From the NCBI GenBank assembly GCA_900552795.1, contig USBB01000025.1, positions 1 through 38,330 on the forward strand: 38,330 bases of DNA, written 5' to 3'. This document shows positions 1 to 8,521 of this stretch, in pieces (within the stretch, counting starts at the first letter, position 1; the number at the start of each line of letters is the position of its first letter). The notes under the pieces are model-generated. The model was not told the DNA's origin, did not search any database, and was given only the letters and a program-made list of their open reading frames with translations. This DNA is from an uncultured Eubacterium sp. (GTDB lineage: Bacteria > Bacillota > Clostridia > Lachnospirales > Lachnospiraceae). Position numbers and translations under genes: made by a program.

Positions 1-33
1 GAAGCAGAAATGAAACGGGAATTTGGTATATGA
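1..33 (+). CDS. 3' end of probable type II antitoxin (partial)
   Basis: Ten codons and a TGA stop are open at the window edge (ending EFGI). The stop overlaps the ATG of the ParE-like toxin in an ATGA arrangement, the usual layout of RelB/DinJ-ParE operons. Only the tail is present, so the antitoxin family is inferred from position alone. Confidence 0.5.
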   Translation, partial: EAEMKREFGI

Positions 34-368
34 AATATAAAGTGATGTATACAGCAGGAGCCAAAAGAGATCTGAGAAATATTTTCATATATATTTCAGA
101 GGAACTGTTAGCTCCAGAGAACGCTGCCGGACAGACAGACCGAATTATGGCTGCTATTCGAAAGCTGGACACCATGCCGAATAGAAACCGGCTTTATGAG
201 GAAGAACCATGGCACAGTAGAGGACTTCGGTTCTTTCCGGTGGACAATTATTTGGTATTTTATAAGACAAATGATGAAAATGAAATAGTGTATATAGTTC
301 GAATTATGTATCGAGGACGTGATGTTCGCAAGCAGTTAAGCCGGACAGAAGACATTTCAGAAAATTAA
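30..368 (+). CDS. ParE/RelE-superfamily toxin
   Basis: This 112-residue protein has the size and fold signals of a ParE/RelE toxin. It starts with a beta strand and the Y-T-x-x-A-K-R-D-L motif, has a central helical stretch with basic residues, and ends with the strand pattern G-L-R-x-F-P-V-D-N-Y-L-V-F-Y followed by V-R-I-M-Y-R-G-R-D. In this family ParE members poison DNA gyrase and RelE members cut mRNA on the ribosome; the ending resembles the ParE branch more. The ATG overlaps the antitoxin stop by four bases, so the two are translationally coupled. A broken relative lies at 24818-24988. The gene is intact. The subfamily, and therefore the target, is not certain. Confidence 0.85.
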   Translation: MKYKVMYTAGAKRDLRNIFIYISEELLAPENAAGQTDRIMAAIRKLDTMPNRNRLYEEEPWHSRGLRFFPVDNYLVFYKTNDENEIVYIVRIMYRGRDVRKQLSRTEDISEN

Positions 369-392
369 AATTTAATATGGAACCAGAGGTTT

Positions 393-431
393 GAGCAGTT
401 AGTCTATGAAAAATAGGGGAGCTGCTTTTTT
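393..431 (+). terminator. weak terminator-like hairpin after the toxin
   Basis: A short GAGCAG / CTGCTT pair with a 23-base loop is followed directly by a run of T residues. It sits about 25 bases past the toxin stop, where a terminator is expected. The stem is only 5-6 bp. Confidence 0.35.
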
Positions 432-479
432 CATACAAAGTCCATCTGAAGATGTGTGATTTAATACTAACGGACTATT

Positions 480-800
480 TTAGTAGTATTCCCTGATTCC
501 TTCGTGGGCTTTGTTATGATAGTATTCTTCAAGGAAAATTTTCCAGTAATGATTCAGTTCATCAAGTGTACGTATCTTTTTTGCCTTTGCTTTTGCAATG
601 AAATCATCTACTACCTGATGGAATTTTTCAATTTTTCCTTTCGATTTTCCGCTTCTTAAAGGTGCAAATGCGATCTGTATCTAAAGCCTGGCAAGCGAGA
701 GTTTAAGCTGCTTTGCAACGTACTGTGAGCCATTATCAAAGTAGCATTTGTCAAAACGTCCGTACTTCAGGATGGCTTTTCTGAAGGTATCCTCAACTAT
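480..800 (-). pseudogene. remnant of a DDE (rve-type) transposase
   Basis: Read on the minus strand, this stretch gives a coherent C-terminal integrase-core fragment. It includes V-E-D-T-F-R-K-A-I-L-K-Y-G, then Y-F-D-N-G-S-Q-Y-V-A-K-Q-L (second catalytic Asp region), then G-K-S-K-G-K-I-E-K-F-H (Glu region), and ends E-E-Y-Y-H-N-K-A-H-E-G-I. An in-frame TAG falls where a glycine is usual (L-stop-I-Q-I-A-F), and the N-terminal half is missing although the frame stays open to about 860. It is therefore dead. The motif style fits the rve/Mu-type DDE family seen in many Firmicutes insertion elements; the exact IS family was not resolved. It separates the toxin from the NLR-like gene and shows past transposition at this edge of the island. 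Confidence 0.75.
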
Positions 801-907
801 GCGTTTTTCCCGATGGGAATTTTCTGCTCTTTTATGAGACTTTTCCTTAAATAAGTGGTAAAATGACAGTGTACCTGATTATGTGAATAAGCAAAGGAGA
901 AGATACA

Positions 908-3900
908 TTGTCAATTATCAGATGGCTACATATTTCAGATTTGCATTTAAATACAAATGAGACAGAATCTATTAGGATGCGCAGAAAACTTCCTCAATAT
1001 ATATTGGAAAATAACATCGAGTATGATTATGTATTTTGTACAGGGGATATCAGAGATTCGAGTGCAGAGCATTGGAGAGAACCATTTCCGAGTGCAGATT
1101 TTTTGAAAAATCTTTGTGAGATTCGTAATATTTCTTTGGATAATTTATTTATTGTTCCGGGAAATCATGATGTCAATCGAACTGCATCAGATCGTGAGAA
1201 TGTTGTAGAGAATATGTTATGGCATGATAATAAAAGCTGGAGTAGGAATTACAAAACCGAGCTTGGAAATATTGGTGATTCTACACTGCAGGCTTTGCAT
1301 GATGGTGAGAAAGAGTTTAGGAGCTTCCTCGGGAAAATATATGATAGAGATAAATTACAATTATATGATGATTATTTAAAACCACATTTTGTTGTTGAGA
1401 CAGAGCATTTCAATATTTTGCATATAGACAGTACTTTGGCATATTCCGAGAAACAGAATAGAGATTTGATAATTGGTTCAAGGCAGCTTCAACTGGCATT
1501 GGATGATTTAAATGATAGCAAACCAACAATTGTTTTATCTCATTATGCAATCACATCCTTGGATCCTGAAGAACGCAGAATGGTTTCTAATATGCTGGAT
1601 GACTATCATATATATTTATGGCTGGCAGGTCACGAGCATTATCATGATCTTAAACCATGTGGATATATTCATTCTATTCAGTGTGGGGAACTTAAAATTG
1701 AGGATAGATGTAAGTCTACATTTCTGGTAGGAGAATATGATACAGAAACAGGGCAGGTAGATATTCGTGCTTATAATTGGTTTTCACCGGAGGGATGGGC
1801 AGAATACCCGATTTTGTGGCGAAATAGCAAGACATATACTTTACGGCTCTCTACAAAATGCAATGATGGCAGATCATTTGAATGTGTAAAAGCAGAGAAA
1901 AATAATGAATCTTATAAAGCAAAAATGCCAGCAAAAATCATTTCCGGGTTGTTTGCAAACATTGAATCTGATAATGAAATTTACTCTAATGATAATCCCT
2001 TGGTTGAGCTTGTTAATACAGGAAAGAATTTTGTTTTATTGGGCAATGGCGGAATGGGAAAAAGTACTATGATGCTTGATGCCTGTTTTCGTCTTTCGAA
2101 GTCGGGAAAGACCGTCTTATTTTTATCGCTGGAACAGCTTGAGGCATTCGGACAGTCGATAAGAGCTTGTATAAAAGATTATAATCTTAATGAACTTATT
2201 CTTTTTCTTGATGGCATGAATGAGGTTTTGGCTGAACAAAAATTTTCCAAAGAAATAAATATGCTTGCAATGGAAAAACGGGTACAGATTATTGTTTCAT
2301 CAAGAGGAAGTTTTCTATACAAATATGGTGTGGAAGGTTTCCAGGATGCGGTATTATTGTTATTACGTGATGAACAGTTGAAACAGGTGTTTACTGAGAG
2401 TCAATGGAACGAGATAGAAAAAAATTATACATTAAAACAGCTCTTAAGAAATCCGATGATGGCTTCTATGTACCAAAAGACTTATCCTGTAATGGAAAAG
2501 TACAGAGATATTTCTTTTTTGAAATGGAATTATGCAGTAGATAATGCATCGGATTTACTGGAAAATTATTATACCTCACAGATTGCTATTTTATTGAACA
2601 GAAAAGATGTGCGTGGCGAGAAAATAATGATGGCATACGTGGCAATACAACAGATCTTATCAGTAATTGCTTTCTCTTGTGAGAATGTTAATGCTTTTCG
2701 CATGGACATGCAATCGTTTCATGATTTAACTGATTCTATTATAAATGTTGTAGCTTTTGATTCTGTAATGAATGATATCAGAACAAAATACCGACTTAGA
2801 CAAAAACCTATAATTGATTGTTTTGAGGTAGAGGATTATTTATTGAATGAATCAAATCTGTTGAAGCAGTCTGGAAATTATGTGTATTTTCCCCATCAGA
2901 TTTATCGTGATTTTTTGTCGGCTAAGTACATTGTGAAATATACTGCTGCGGATAATGTAGATGGTATATGGAATTCAAGAATGTTTCCGCAGGCTATTAT
3001 CAGACATATATCGGAACTGGATGGTCAAATGTGGAGTAATACAGCTAAGCTTGTTTCAGATGACGCAAAGGGAAAAGCTAATGATATAAAATATAACCAG
3101 ATTTTTAATTTGATTTCTTCGTATCAATGTGAAGATGCGGATTATACTTGCCTGGATTTGACAAATGTGAGATTACCTAAACTTCCTAATGGAGATATCA
3201 GTCTTAGAAATTCAGACATTTCAGATTATAGTATTGGATGTGAGAAAGATAGAATCCCATATTATAATATATTGATTTTCTCAGATGATAATGATTGGCT
3301 TGTAGGATTTCAGAACTCTATTATGACTATATGGAATGTTGAAACAGGAAATCGTGTGGGAGAATGGAGATTATCTGCTCAGCCATATAGCGTTTCATTT
3401 GAGAACAATTTCCTTTACTTGAAGATAAAATCAAGACAGCATGATGAGATTATCGCTTTCGAATTAAATGATAATGTGTGGATCGTGAATACAGAAAATA
3501 AACCGGATAAGTCAAGTATTAGGTTTAATAGAGTAGATAAGTCGGGTAAAGCTGTTTCAAGAGATAAGGAGTTAATGGCTGGTTCAGCTCCGGATGGATT
3601 AACAAGGATTTGTTATAAGGGTGGACAAATAAAGCATATATTATCGAGCAGACGTACTGTATTGCAATCAGCTTCGATTTCGTCTAATGGAAGTCATGCG
3701 GTAACACTTGACTACGAAATTGAAAATGACCAGAGAAAAATCCAAATGTGGGATATCACACACAAGAAGAAACAGATGGAAAGGTTTTGCCCAGGTAATA
3801 CGCAAAATGTATATATGCTTGCAACAGGTGATTGGATTCTTGGAAAAACAGATGATAGATTCTGGTGCTGGAACTGGTATGATGAAGATAATTTTTATTA

Positions 3901-4672
3901 TTTGGAAGCTGAACCGTTATCAAATTCCAATATGAAGTATTCATCTTATGAGAATAAAATACTATATTACGATGGAAATGGCTTAGTATTGTTTGATTTG
4001 GACTCTAAAGTAAAAAATGTATTGACCAGCAATTATTCTTATATTCCTGAAAATTTGAGTCAGGCAGCGTTTCTTCCTAATGGGAAGCTGGCGATGGTGG
4101 ATGAGCATGAGCGGAAGGTGATATTTAATAGTATCAGAAATGATAGATTGATGAAGGTTAATAGAGAAAAATTATGTAAGATACGAGGTATATATGCGTT
4201 TGATAAAGAACCTTTTATTGCTGTAGCTACTTCTAATGGTTTGGTAAGTATGTATCACACTGGAACGGGACAGAGAACACGTAAGCTTGAAACACATTCG
4301 AATCCGAGAATAATCGCGTGGAATGATCAGAAGATGGCGGTTGCGTGTGTAAGTTCTTATAGTAAAGTAATAGTATTTAGATATTTTTCCTGGGATAATG
4401 GCAGAAAAGGAAACTGGTATGAAGCTGGACCAAGGATTAGCATTGAGGGAGAAATACTTGATGTCTCGTTTAATTATGAGAATGAAGAATTAATTATTAT
4501 TACTTCCTTAGGTCGTATATATTATTTGAGTGATTTATTCTGCGATTATCATGCACAGACACAAATTATTAATAGCTTTAATGTTGGTGCATATGATTTT
4601 TCTGGTGTTATATGTGATGAACATATTAAGGAGGAGCTTTTGATGAATGGTTGCAAGGGAAATTTAGCGTAA
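908..4672 (+). CDS. metallophosphoesterase-NACHT-beta-propeller protein (NLR-like defence)
   Basis: This 1254-residue protein has three parts. Residues 1-300 are a calcineurin-like metallophosphoesterase with its metal ligands: D11-x-H13, G-D47, G-N86-H-D88, a Ser-His-Tyr near 211 and G-H242-x-H244. Residues about 365-700 are a STAND/NACHT ATPase with Walker A G-N-G-G-M-G-K385-S-T and Walker B L-F-L-D435-G-M-N-E. Residues about 780-1240 show WD40-like blades such as M-T-I-W-N-V-E-T-G-N and I-Q-M-W-D-I. The likely start is TTG at 908, seven bases after AAAGGAGA (893-900); no in-frame ATG comes before the first metal ligand. By family logic the C-terminus senses, the NACHT domain oligomerises and the phosphoesterase is the effector, possibly cutting a nucleotide or nucleic acid. 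It stands alone, with no partner gene on the same strand. The domain calls are firm; the substrate is unknown. Confidence 0.88.
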   Translation: MSIIRWLHISDLHLNTNETESIRMRRKLPQYILENNIEYDYVFCTGDIRDSSAEHWREPFPSADFLKNLCEIRNISLDNLFIVPGNHDVNRTASDRENVVENMLWHDNKSWSRNYKTELGNIGDSTLQALHDGEKEFRSFLGKIYDRDKLQLYDDYLKPHFVVETEHFNILHIDSTLAYSEKQNRDLIIGSRQLQLALDDLNDSKPTIVLSHYAITSLDPEERRMVSNMLDDYHIYLWLAGHEHYHDLKPCGYIHSIQCGELKIEDRCKSTFLVGEYDTETGQVDIRAYNWFSPEGWAEYPILWRNSKTYTLRLSTKCNDGRSFECVKAEKNNESYKAKMPAKIISGLFANIESDNEIYSNDNPLVELVNTGKNFVLLGNGGMGKSTMMLDACFRLSKSGKTVLFLSLEQLEAFGQSIRACIKDYNLNELILFLDGMNEVLAEQKFSKEINMLAMEKRVQIIVSSRGSFLYKYGVEGFQDAVLLLLRDEQLKQVFTESQWNEIEKNYTLKQLLRNPMMASMYQKTYPVMEKYRDISFLKWNYAVDNASDLLENYYTSQIAILLNRKDVRGEKIMMAYVAIQQILSVIAFSCENVNAFRMDMQSFHDLTDSIINVVAFDSVMNDIRTKYRLRQKPIIDCFEVEDYLLNESNLLKQSGNYVYFPHQIYRDFLSAKYIVKYTAADNVDGIWNSRMFPQAIIRHISELDGQMWSNTAKLVSDDAKGKANDIKYNQIFNLISSYQCEDADYTCLDLTNVRLPKLPNGDISLRNSDISDYSIGCEKDRIPYYNILIFSDDNDWLVGFQNSIMTIWNVETGNRVGEWRLSAQPYSVSFENNFLYLKIKSRQHDEIIAFELNDNVWIVNTENKPDKSSIRFNRVDKSGKAVSRDKELMAGSAPDGLTRICYKGGQIKHILSSRRTVLQSASISSNGSHAVTLDYEIENDQRKIQMWDITHKKKQMERFCPGNTQNVYMLATGDWILGKTDDRFWCWNWYDEDNFYYLEAEPLSNSNMKYSSYENKILYYDGNGLVLFDLDSKVKNVLTSNYSYIPENLSQAAFLPNGKLAMVDEHERKVIFNSIRNDRLMKVNREKLCKIRGIYAFDKEPFIAVATSNGLVSMYHTGTGQRTRKLETHSNPRIIAWNDQKMAVACVSSYSKVIVFRYFSWDNGRKGNWYEAGPRISIEGEILDVSFNYENEELIIITSLGRIYYLSDLFCDYHAQTQIINSFNVGAYDFSGVICDEHIKEELLMNGCKGNLA

Positions 4673-4737
4673 GTACAAAATAATCTGATTGTATTCTTAT
4701 TGGTTATGATTCCTTATTTTGTCCATTACTTGACATC

Positions 4738-4766
4738 TTGATTGTCCAGCTATAGACCATTATACT
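4738..4766 (+). promoter_or_regulatory. possible plus-strand promoter, antisense to the kinase gene
   Basis: TTGATT (4738-4743) and TATACT (4761-4766) are separated by exactly 17 bases. Transcription would start near 4773 and run antisense into the 3' end of the minus-strand kinase gene. No plus-strand gene follows, so this is either a chance match or an antisense promoter. Confidence 0.3.
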
Positions 4767-4770
4767 GTGC

Positions 4771-6270
4771 TTATCGAGAAAGTGCGAGATAAGTAGCATT
4801 ATTTTCAGAACTGCTTATAACAAGCAAATCAGACCTAGTTTGATAGGAACGTATTTGTTGATATCTGCTTGATATAATTAGGTATCGATTTTTACCATCA
4901 AATAAAAACGAAAGTCTTTTGCTATAAATGTTATTATCTAATTCTTCTATGATCAGTGAGACATGATATTTCTTTTTGAATGTCCAGGTATCCAGTAAAC
5001 CGATACCGGTACCACCTTCATTTGTATGAGTAGAAGCTTCGGAAATACCAAATTTCATATATGTATCAATTTCGAAAGGAATTCCACTATCTGAAACAGA
5101 GATGGTTGGAGTTCCTTTTAGCATTTGAAGAGATAATTCAATAGAGCTAGCATGGGCACATTTAGTTGCTATTATTGCATTTTCCAATAAATCTGAAAAA
5201 AGGTGAACAAGATCCAATTCATTTGCGGTGGAATATATTGAATTAAAAAATGTACCATCAAAATTGAATTTCAAATTAATGTTATCAGCGGAAGCTTCTT
5301 TTGTCATAAAAGAAATAATTGCATCAATACCGGAATATCCTGTTTGCGGAATAGAGGTTATATTTGGTACACATTGATTTAAAAGCTCCTGCCTATATGT
5401 CTTGATTGAGTTTATTTCATCAGACAAAGATAAGCCCTTTAAACGTAGGGTATTAATATCCGATTTTTCAGTCGTCATAAGATAAGTGCATACAGAGTCG
5501 GCCATAGCATTTACGATTCTATTATCTTTATGAACGATAGCACCCAGTCTCTTATTTTCTTCCTCAAGCTTAGCTATATAGGCTTTATCTTCTGACTTGG
5601 AAGTGCGTAAAGCCTGTATTTCGAGAAGGCGCAGCTTTTCCCTATAGTTTTTAGAAATTTGTGCTCTCCACCAGTATAGGATAATGATTAGACAAATTGG
5701 AATAATGGCAGCTCTGAACCTTCGTGTTGTGTATTGGTGATATGGAGACACCTGCTCGAAAGTCATTGTTCCTAATGATATTAAGCAAATGACAGTGTTG
5801 CAGTTTACCATTCCGTTGAATATTAATGCAGATATACTTTGATACACTGGTTTTATCTTTAATATGCACATGAGTATTAATGGGTATAATGCACAAATTG
5901 TAATAGTAATTCCGGGTACATGTGTAAATGACATGTTCGAAAAAACGACAAATAACGAGCATAAAACTAGGGATACTACATTGAAAAACAGCAGATTAAT
6001 AACGTATGAGGATAGTGATATACAAATCGTTGATAATGACCATTTCTTTTTGTTAAAGCATGTAAAAGCTGTAAAGCAAGCAACCGGCACAAAGTATGAT
6101 ATGTACGGAAAGCGAGCTTTGAAAAAGTACATAGTTAAAGAGAGAATAAGCGAAACGAATATATACTTTATGCAATTAAATATAAAATAGCTGGACGATT
6201 TATTTAATTTATCCATAAAATAGAAGCTTGTGAAAAATATGATCATGTTTTTAAAAATTGCTAATTGCAT
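4771..6270 (-). CDS. AgrC-type GHKL sensor histidine kinase
   Basis: This membrane sensor kinase of about 499 residues probably signals to the Spo0A-like regulator encoded just upstream. The first 210 residues form several hydrophobic segments. A coiled-coil linker follows (about 215-245), then the phosphoacceptor region with I-V-H247-K-D-N-R. The GHKL ATPase domain has its N box (L-L-E-N364-A-I-I-A-T) and G box (G-G-T-G-I-G-L-L-D). H-K-D-N-R and the GHKL ending are typical of AgrC-like kinases that sense peptides, but no agrB or agrD gene is in the window. The start is taken at ATG 6270, after GGAAAG; a TTG at 6288 would add six residues but lacks its own ribosome site. About 30 unusual residues follow the ATPase domain. 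Confidence 0.85.
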   Translation of the reverse strand: MQLAIFKNMIIFFTSFYFMDKLNKSSSYFIFNCIKYIFVSLILSLTMYFFKARFPYISYFVPVACFTAFTCFNKKKWSLSTICISLSSYVINLLFFNVVSLVLCSLFVVFSNMSFTHVPGITITICALYPLILMCILKIKPVYQSISALIFNGMVNCNTVICLISLGTMTFEQVSPYHQYTTRRFRAAIIPICLIIILYWWRAQISKNYREKLRLLEIQALRTSKSEDKAYIAKLEEENKRLGAIVHKDNRIVNAMADSVCTYLMTTEKSDINTLRLKGLSLSDEINSIKTYRQELLNQCVPNITSIPQTGYSGIDAIISFMTKEASADNINLKFNFDGTFFNSIYSTANELDLVHLFSDLLENAIIATKCAHASSIELSLQMLKGTPTISVSDSGIPFEIDTYMKFGISEASTHTNEGGTGIGLLDTWTFKKKYHVSLIIEELDNNIYSKRLSFLFDGKNRYLIISSRYQQIRSYQTRSDLLVISSSENNATYLALSR

Positions 6271-6332
6271 ATATACTACTCTTTCCAATAAAAAACAACT
6301 GTACTAATAAAATAATAAAAAATGATTAAGTT

Positions 6333-6366
6333 TAGTAACCTCCTTATATAGAAGGGAGGCGTACTA
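6333..6366. repeat. imperfect palindrome over a ribosome-binding site
   Basis: TAGTA-A-CCTCC (6333-6343) and GGAGG-CG-TACTA (6355-6366) can pair around an 11-base loop, giving two 5-bp stems joined by a small bulge. On the plus strand the right arm contains the ribosome-binding GGAGG of the small ORF at 6370. It could be an operator or an RNA hairpin that hides that site. On the minus strand it lies between the regulator and kinase genes. Confidence 0.6.
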
Positions 6367-6369
6367 ATT

Positions 6370-6426
6370 ATGCTTAAAACAATAGACAGAATATTAGAGC
6401 TATGGTCAATTATTGCAAAACTCTAA
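6370..6426 (+). CDS. 18-residue amphipathic peptide ORF next to the kinase/regulator pair
   Basis: An ATG at 6370 opens 18 codons (MLKTIDRILELWSIIAKL) and stops at TAA 6424-6426, three bases before the convergent end of the regulator gene. The ribosome site AAGGGAGG (6352-6359) is 10 bases upstream and close to ideal, which is unusual for a chance ORF. The peptide alternates charged residues with I/L/W and would form an amphipathic helix, resembling phenol-soluble-modulin or leader-type peptides; this is a resemblance in character, not homology. Position suggests a signal or modulator for the AgrC-like kinase. No clear promoter was found upstream. It is too short for homology evidence and may not be expressed. 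Confidence 0.4.
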   Translation: MLKTIDRILELWSIIAKL

Positions 6427-6428
6427 TC

Positions 6429-7217
6429 TTAAAGCTCATTTCGGAATCTATTTGCATAATGGTAAATAAATTCAGTTAATGTGGGAACACCACGCTCGTA
6501 ATTGATTACTGCCGTGTAATTGCGGGCTAGATCCTCAGGATTACCATTTGACCAGGCTCTGTTTATAGCATTTTGCATTGCTCTTTCAACACTTGCAGGC
6601 GTTTTGCCGGCATGTTTACTGGCTATTGCTCGTGAAAGATTGGGTACCGGTTCATTAGTCGCAATAATAATTGCTTCGGTTAAATATTCATAACCGATTG
6701 CCTTGGGGCTTATACCAATAGCATCCAGTTCACGATGAATACGGATGGTAAGCTTGCGATTCTGCTCGGCAGGGGAGAGTGTGGGAACGGTTGTGTCTGG
6801 TGTGGAATGTCTTTGGATGGCATTCCGCATCATACGCAGTAATTCTACAGGTTTTTGAGCTGAATAATCTCTTTCATATTTCGTTATTATAAAATCGGCT
6901 CCAAGCTGTCGTGCTGCTTCGAGAGTAACATTACTTGTATTTTGTGTGGTGATAAGAATGTATGGCAGCTTTTCTAATCCCAAATCATGTAGCTTTGATA
7001 AGAAAAATAGACCATTTCCTCCACCTTCATGTAATTCTAAATCTAAAATAATCGCATCAGGAATACAATATTGAACCATATCAAGGGCTTTATTAGAGTC
7101 ATCAGTTATTCCTAAAAGATGCATATCATCAAGCTGATCTATATAATTTCTAATTTCTTCACAGGCAAATTGATCATCTTCAATAAGTAAAACTGTTAAT
7201 TCGCGTTGGTTTTCCAT
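6429..7217 (-). CDS. response regulator with Spo0A-type DNA-binding domain
   Basis: This 262-residue protein is the probable partner of the adjacent GHKL kinase. Residues 1-125 are a receiver domain with the acidic pair E13-D14-D15, phosphoacceptor D59 (I-I-L-D-L-E-L), a Thr near 91 and a Lys near 111. Residues about 150-262 match the Spo0A C-terminal output fold, including the signature K-T-P-A-S-V-E-R-A-M-Q-N-A-I-N-R-A-W. It is not necessarily Spo0A itself: Lachnospiraceae carry Spo0A-like paralogues paired with GHKL kinases, and the neighbours here are not spo0A neighbours. GGAGG lies 10 bases before the ATG. The kinase gene follows on the same strand after a 158-base gap holding the palindrome, so transcription may be shared. 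Target genes are unknown. Confidence 0.85.
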   Translation of the reverse strand: MENQRELTVLLIEDDQFACEEIRNYIDQLDDMHLLGITDDSNKALDMVQYCIPDAIILDLELHEGGGNGLFFLSKLHDLGLEKLPYILITTQNTSNVTLEAARQLGADFIITKYERDYSAQKPVELLRMMRNAIQRHSTPDTTVPTLSPAEQNRKLTIRIHRELDAIGISPKAIGYEYLTEAIIIATNEPVPNLSRAIASKHAGKTPASVERAMQNAINRAWSNGNPEDLARNYTAVINYERGVPTLTEFIYHYANRFRNEL

Positions 7218-7335
7218 ATATATTCAATCCTCCATATGTTTTTATTGTACATTAGGATATGACAAAATACAACATAAACCAACAAAATATAATAAAAAGT
7301 ACAAATGATATATAAGTTTTATAGATGGATGTGCG

Positions 7336-7344
7336 TGGTATAAT
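7336..7344 (+). promoter_or_regulatory. extended -10 promoter of the SIR2-HerA block
   Basis: TG-G-TATAAT at 7336-7344 is a perfect extended -10 element in the divergent region between the regulator and SIR2 genes. No good -35 is seen, as is common for extended -10 promoters. It predicts a leader of about 95 bases before the SIR2 ATG. Confidence 0.5.
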
Positions 7345-7446
7345 GGTACTAAACGATTTGCACAATAAACTATTATAAAAATAATTGTCAATGGTAGATG
7401 AAAAATAATTATTAGTGAAGATATTAGGGGATGCATTATATAAGGC

Positions 7447-8508
7447 ATGGATACAGAACATTTAGAAATAAATTCAGAGTTTTTTAACGATATAGTAGTA
7501 GATATTAAGAAAAGAAATCTTTCAAGAAATAATATGCCAAAACTTATTGTGGGAACAGGACTTTCAGTGATTTACGGTGTGCCGGGGATGAAAGCACTAG
7601 CAGAACATTTGGCTAAGGAAATTGCTCTTTCCTCTGATGAGCATTTGAAAGAAGTCTGGAAAAAACATAGTGATGTAATAAAACGTAATGGTTTAGAGGC
7701 TGGATTAGCAAATCTTGCCCAGGATGAAAATGATTTAGTGGATGCAATTAAAGAGATAACAGCACACTTTATTCTGGATAGTGAGGAAAAACTACATAGG
7801 ACAATTCGTGAAGAAAATACAGGATTTTGCAAGTTGCTGGATTATTTAAGAGGTACGGTTAGTGTTGATAAAAGGATAATTGATATTATGACTCCAAACT
7901 ATGACCGTATTATAGAGATTATATGTGACAGGTTAGGTATAGGTGTTATCACTGGATTTAGTGGAAGTTTATATGGCAGATTCAACAGAAATTTGTTAAA
8001 ACAACCAACAGAAATGTATAATTGTAGAAATTACGCATGGATTAGACTCTTTAAACCTCATGGTTCTATCAATTGGATTAGTGAAAATGGGCAAGAATAC
8101 TTTACGAACGATTATGAGGTTCTAAAGGAGAAAGCAAAATATATTGATATAGTGACACCTGGCAGTTCAAAGTATAAGGTAGGAATGACAAATAATACAT
8201 TTCGGTGTATGAGAGAAGAATTCAATGAGTTGTTGGATGAAAGGACTAATTATTCACTTTTGATATATGGATATGGATTTAATGATGATCATTTTGATAC
8301 TGCTATAGTTGATAGCTTTCAGAAGGATGTTCTTATTCTATCAAGAGATGTTAAAAAAGATATAATAAATAAAGCACTGGAAAAAGAGAATATAACTATA
8401 TTTTACCACGAAGATGACAATGAGTGTATGATTTATAAATCCAAAAAATATATAATAAACTTGCCTGTGTGGGATATTAATCAATTTGCGGATTTGTTTA
8501 TAGGATAG
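7447..8508 (+). CDS. sir2: SIR2-family protein of a SIR2-HerA defence system
   Basis: This 353-residue protein has a Rossmann-type SIR2 domain. The NAD-binding loop is V-G36-T-G-L-S-V-I-Y-G-V-P-G-M, the T-P-N151-Y-D153-R segment replaces the T-Q-N-x-D of sirtuins, the general base is in K-P-H205-G-S-I-N-W, and a late motif Y-G-Y-G-F-N-D-D-H corresponds to G-Y-S-x-x-D. Stand-alone defence SIR2 proteins hydrolyse NAD+ when triggered, rather than deacetylating. HerA is encoded 13 bases downstream, which defines the known SIR2-HerA (Nezha) pairing; there the two proteins form one complex. The ribosome site is poor (AAGG almost touching the ATG, AGGGG 16 bases away), so translation may be weak or the start slightly different; an in-frame TAA at 7441 rules out a longer form. 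Confidence 0.9.
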   Translation: MDTEHLEINSEFFNDIVVDIKKRNLSRNNMPKLIVGTGLSVIYGVPGMKALAEHLAKEIALSSDEHLKEVWKKHSDVIKRNGLEAGLANLAQDENDLVDAIKEITAHFILDSEEKLHRTIREENTGFCKLLDYLRGTVSVDKRIIDIMTPNYDRIIEIICDRLGIGVITGFSGSLYGRFNRNLLKQPTEMYNCRNYAWIRLFKPHGSINWISENGQEYFTNDYEVLKEKAKYIDIVTPGSSKYKVGMTNNTFRCMREEFNELLDERTNYSLLIYGYGFNDDHFDTAIVDSFQKDVLILSRDVKKDIINKALEKENITIFYHEDDNECMIYKSKKYIINLPVWDINQFADLFIG

Positions 8509-8521
8509 AAGGAGTGATTTT

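Noticed and set aside
5864..6190. 108-codon plus-strand frame inside the sensor kinase gene
   Set aside because: It is antisense to the membrane segments of a clear GHKL kinase, has no ribosome site and no protein-family features.
7384..7392. TTGTCAAT resembling a Spo0A box upstream of SIR2
   Set aside because: It differs from the TTGTCGAA consensus at key positions and the same octamer occurs elsewhere, for example at 908, so it carries no weight.
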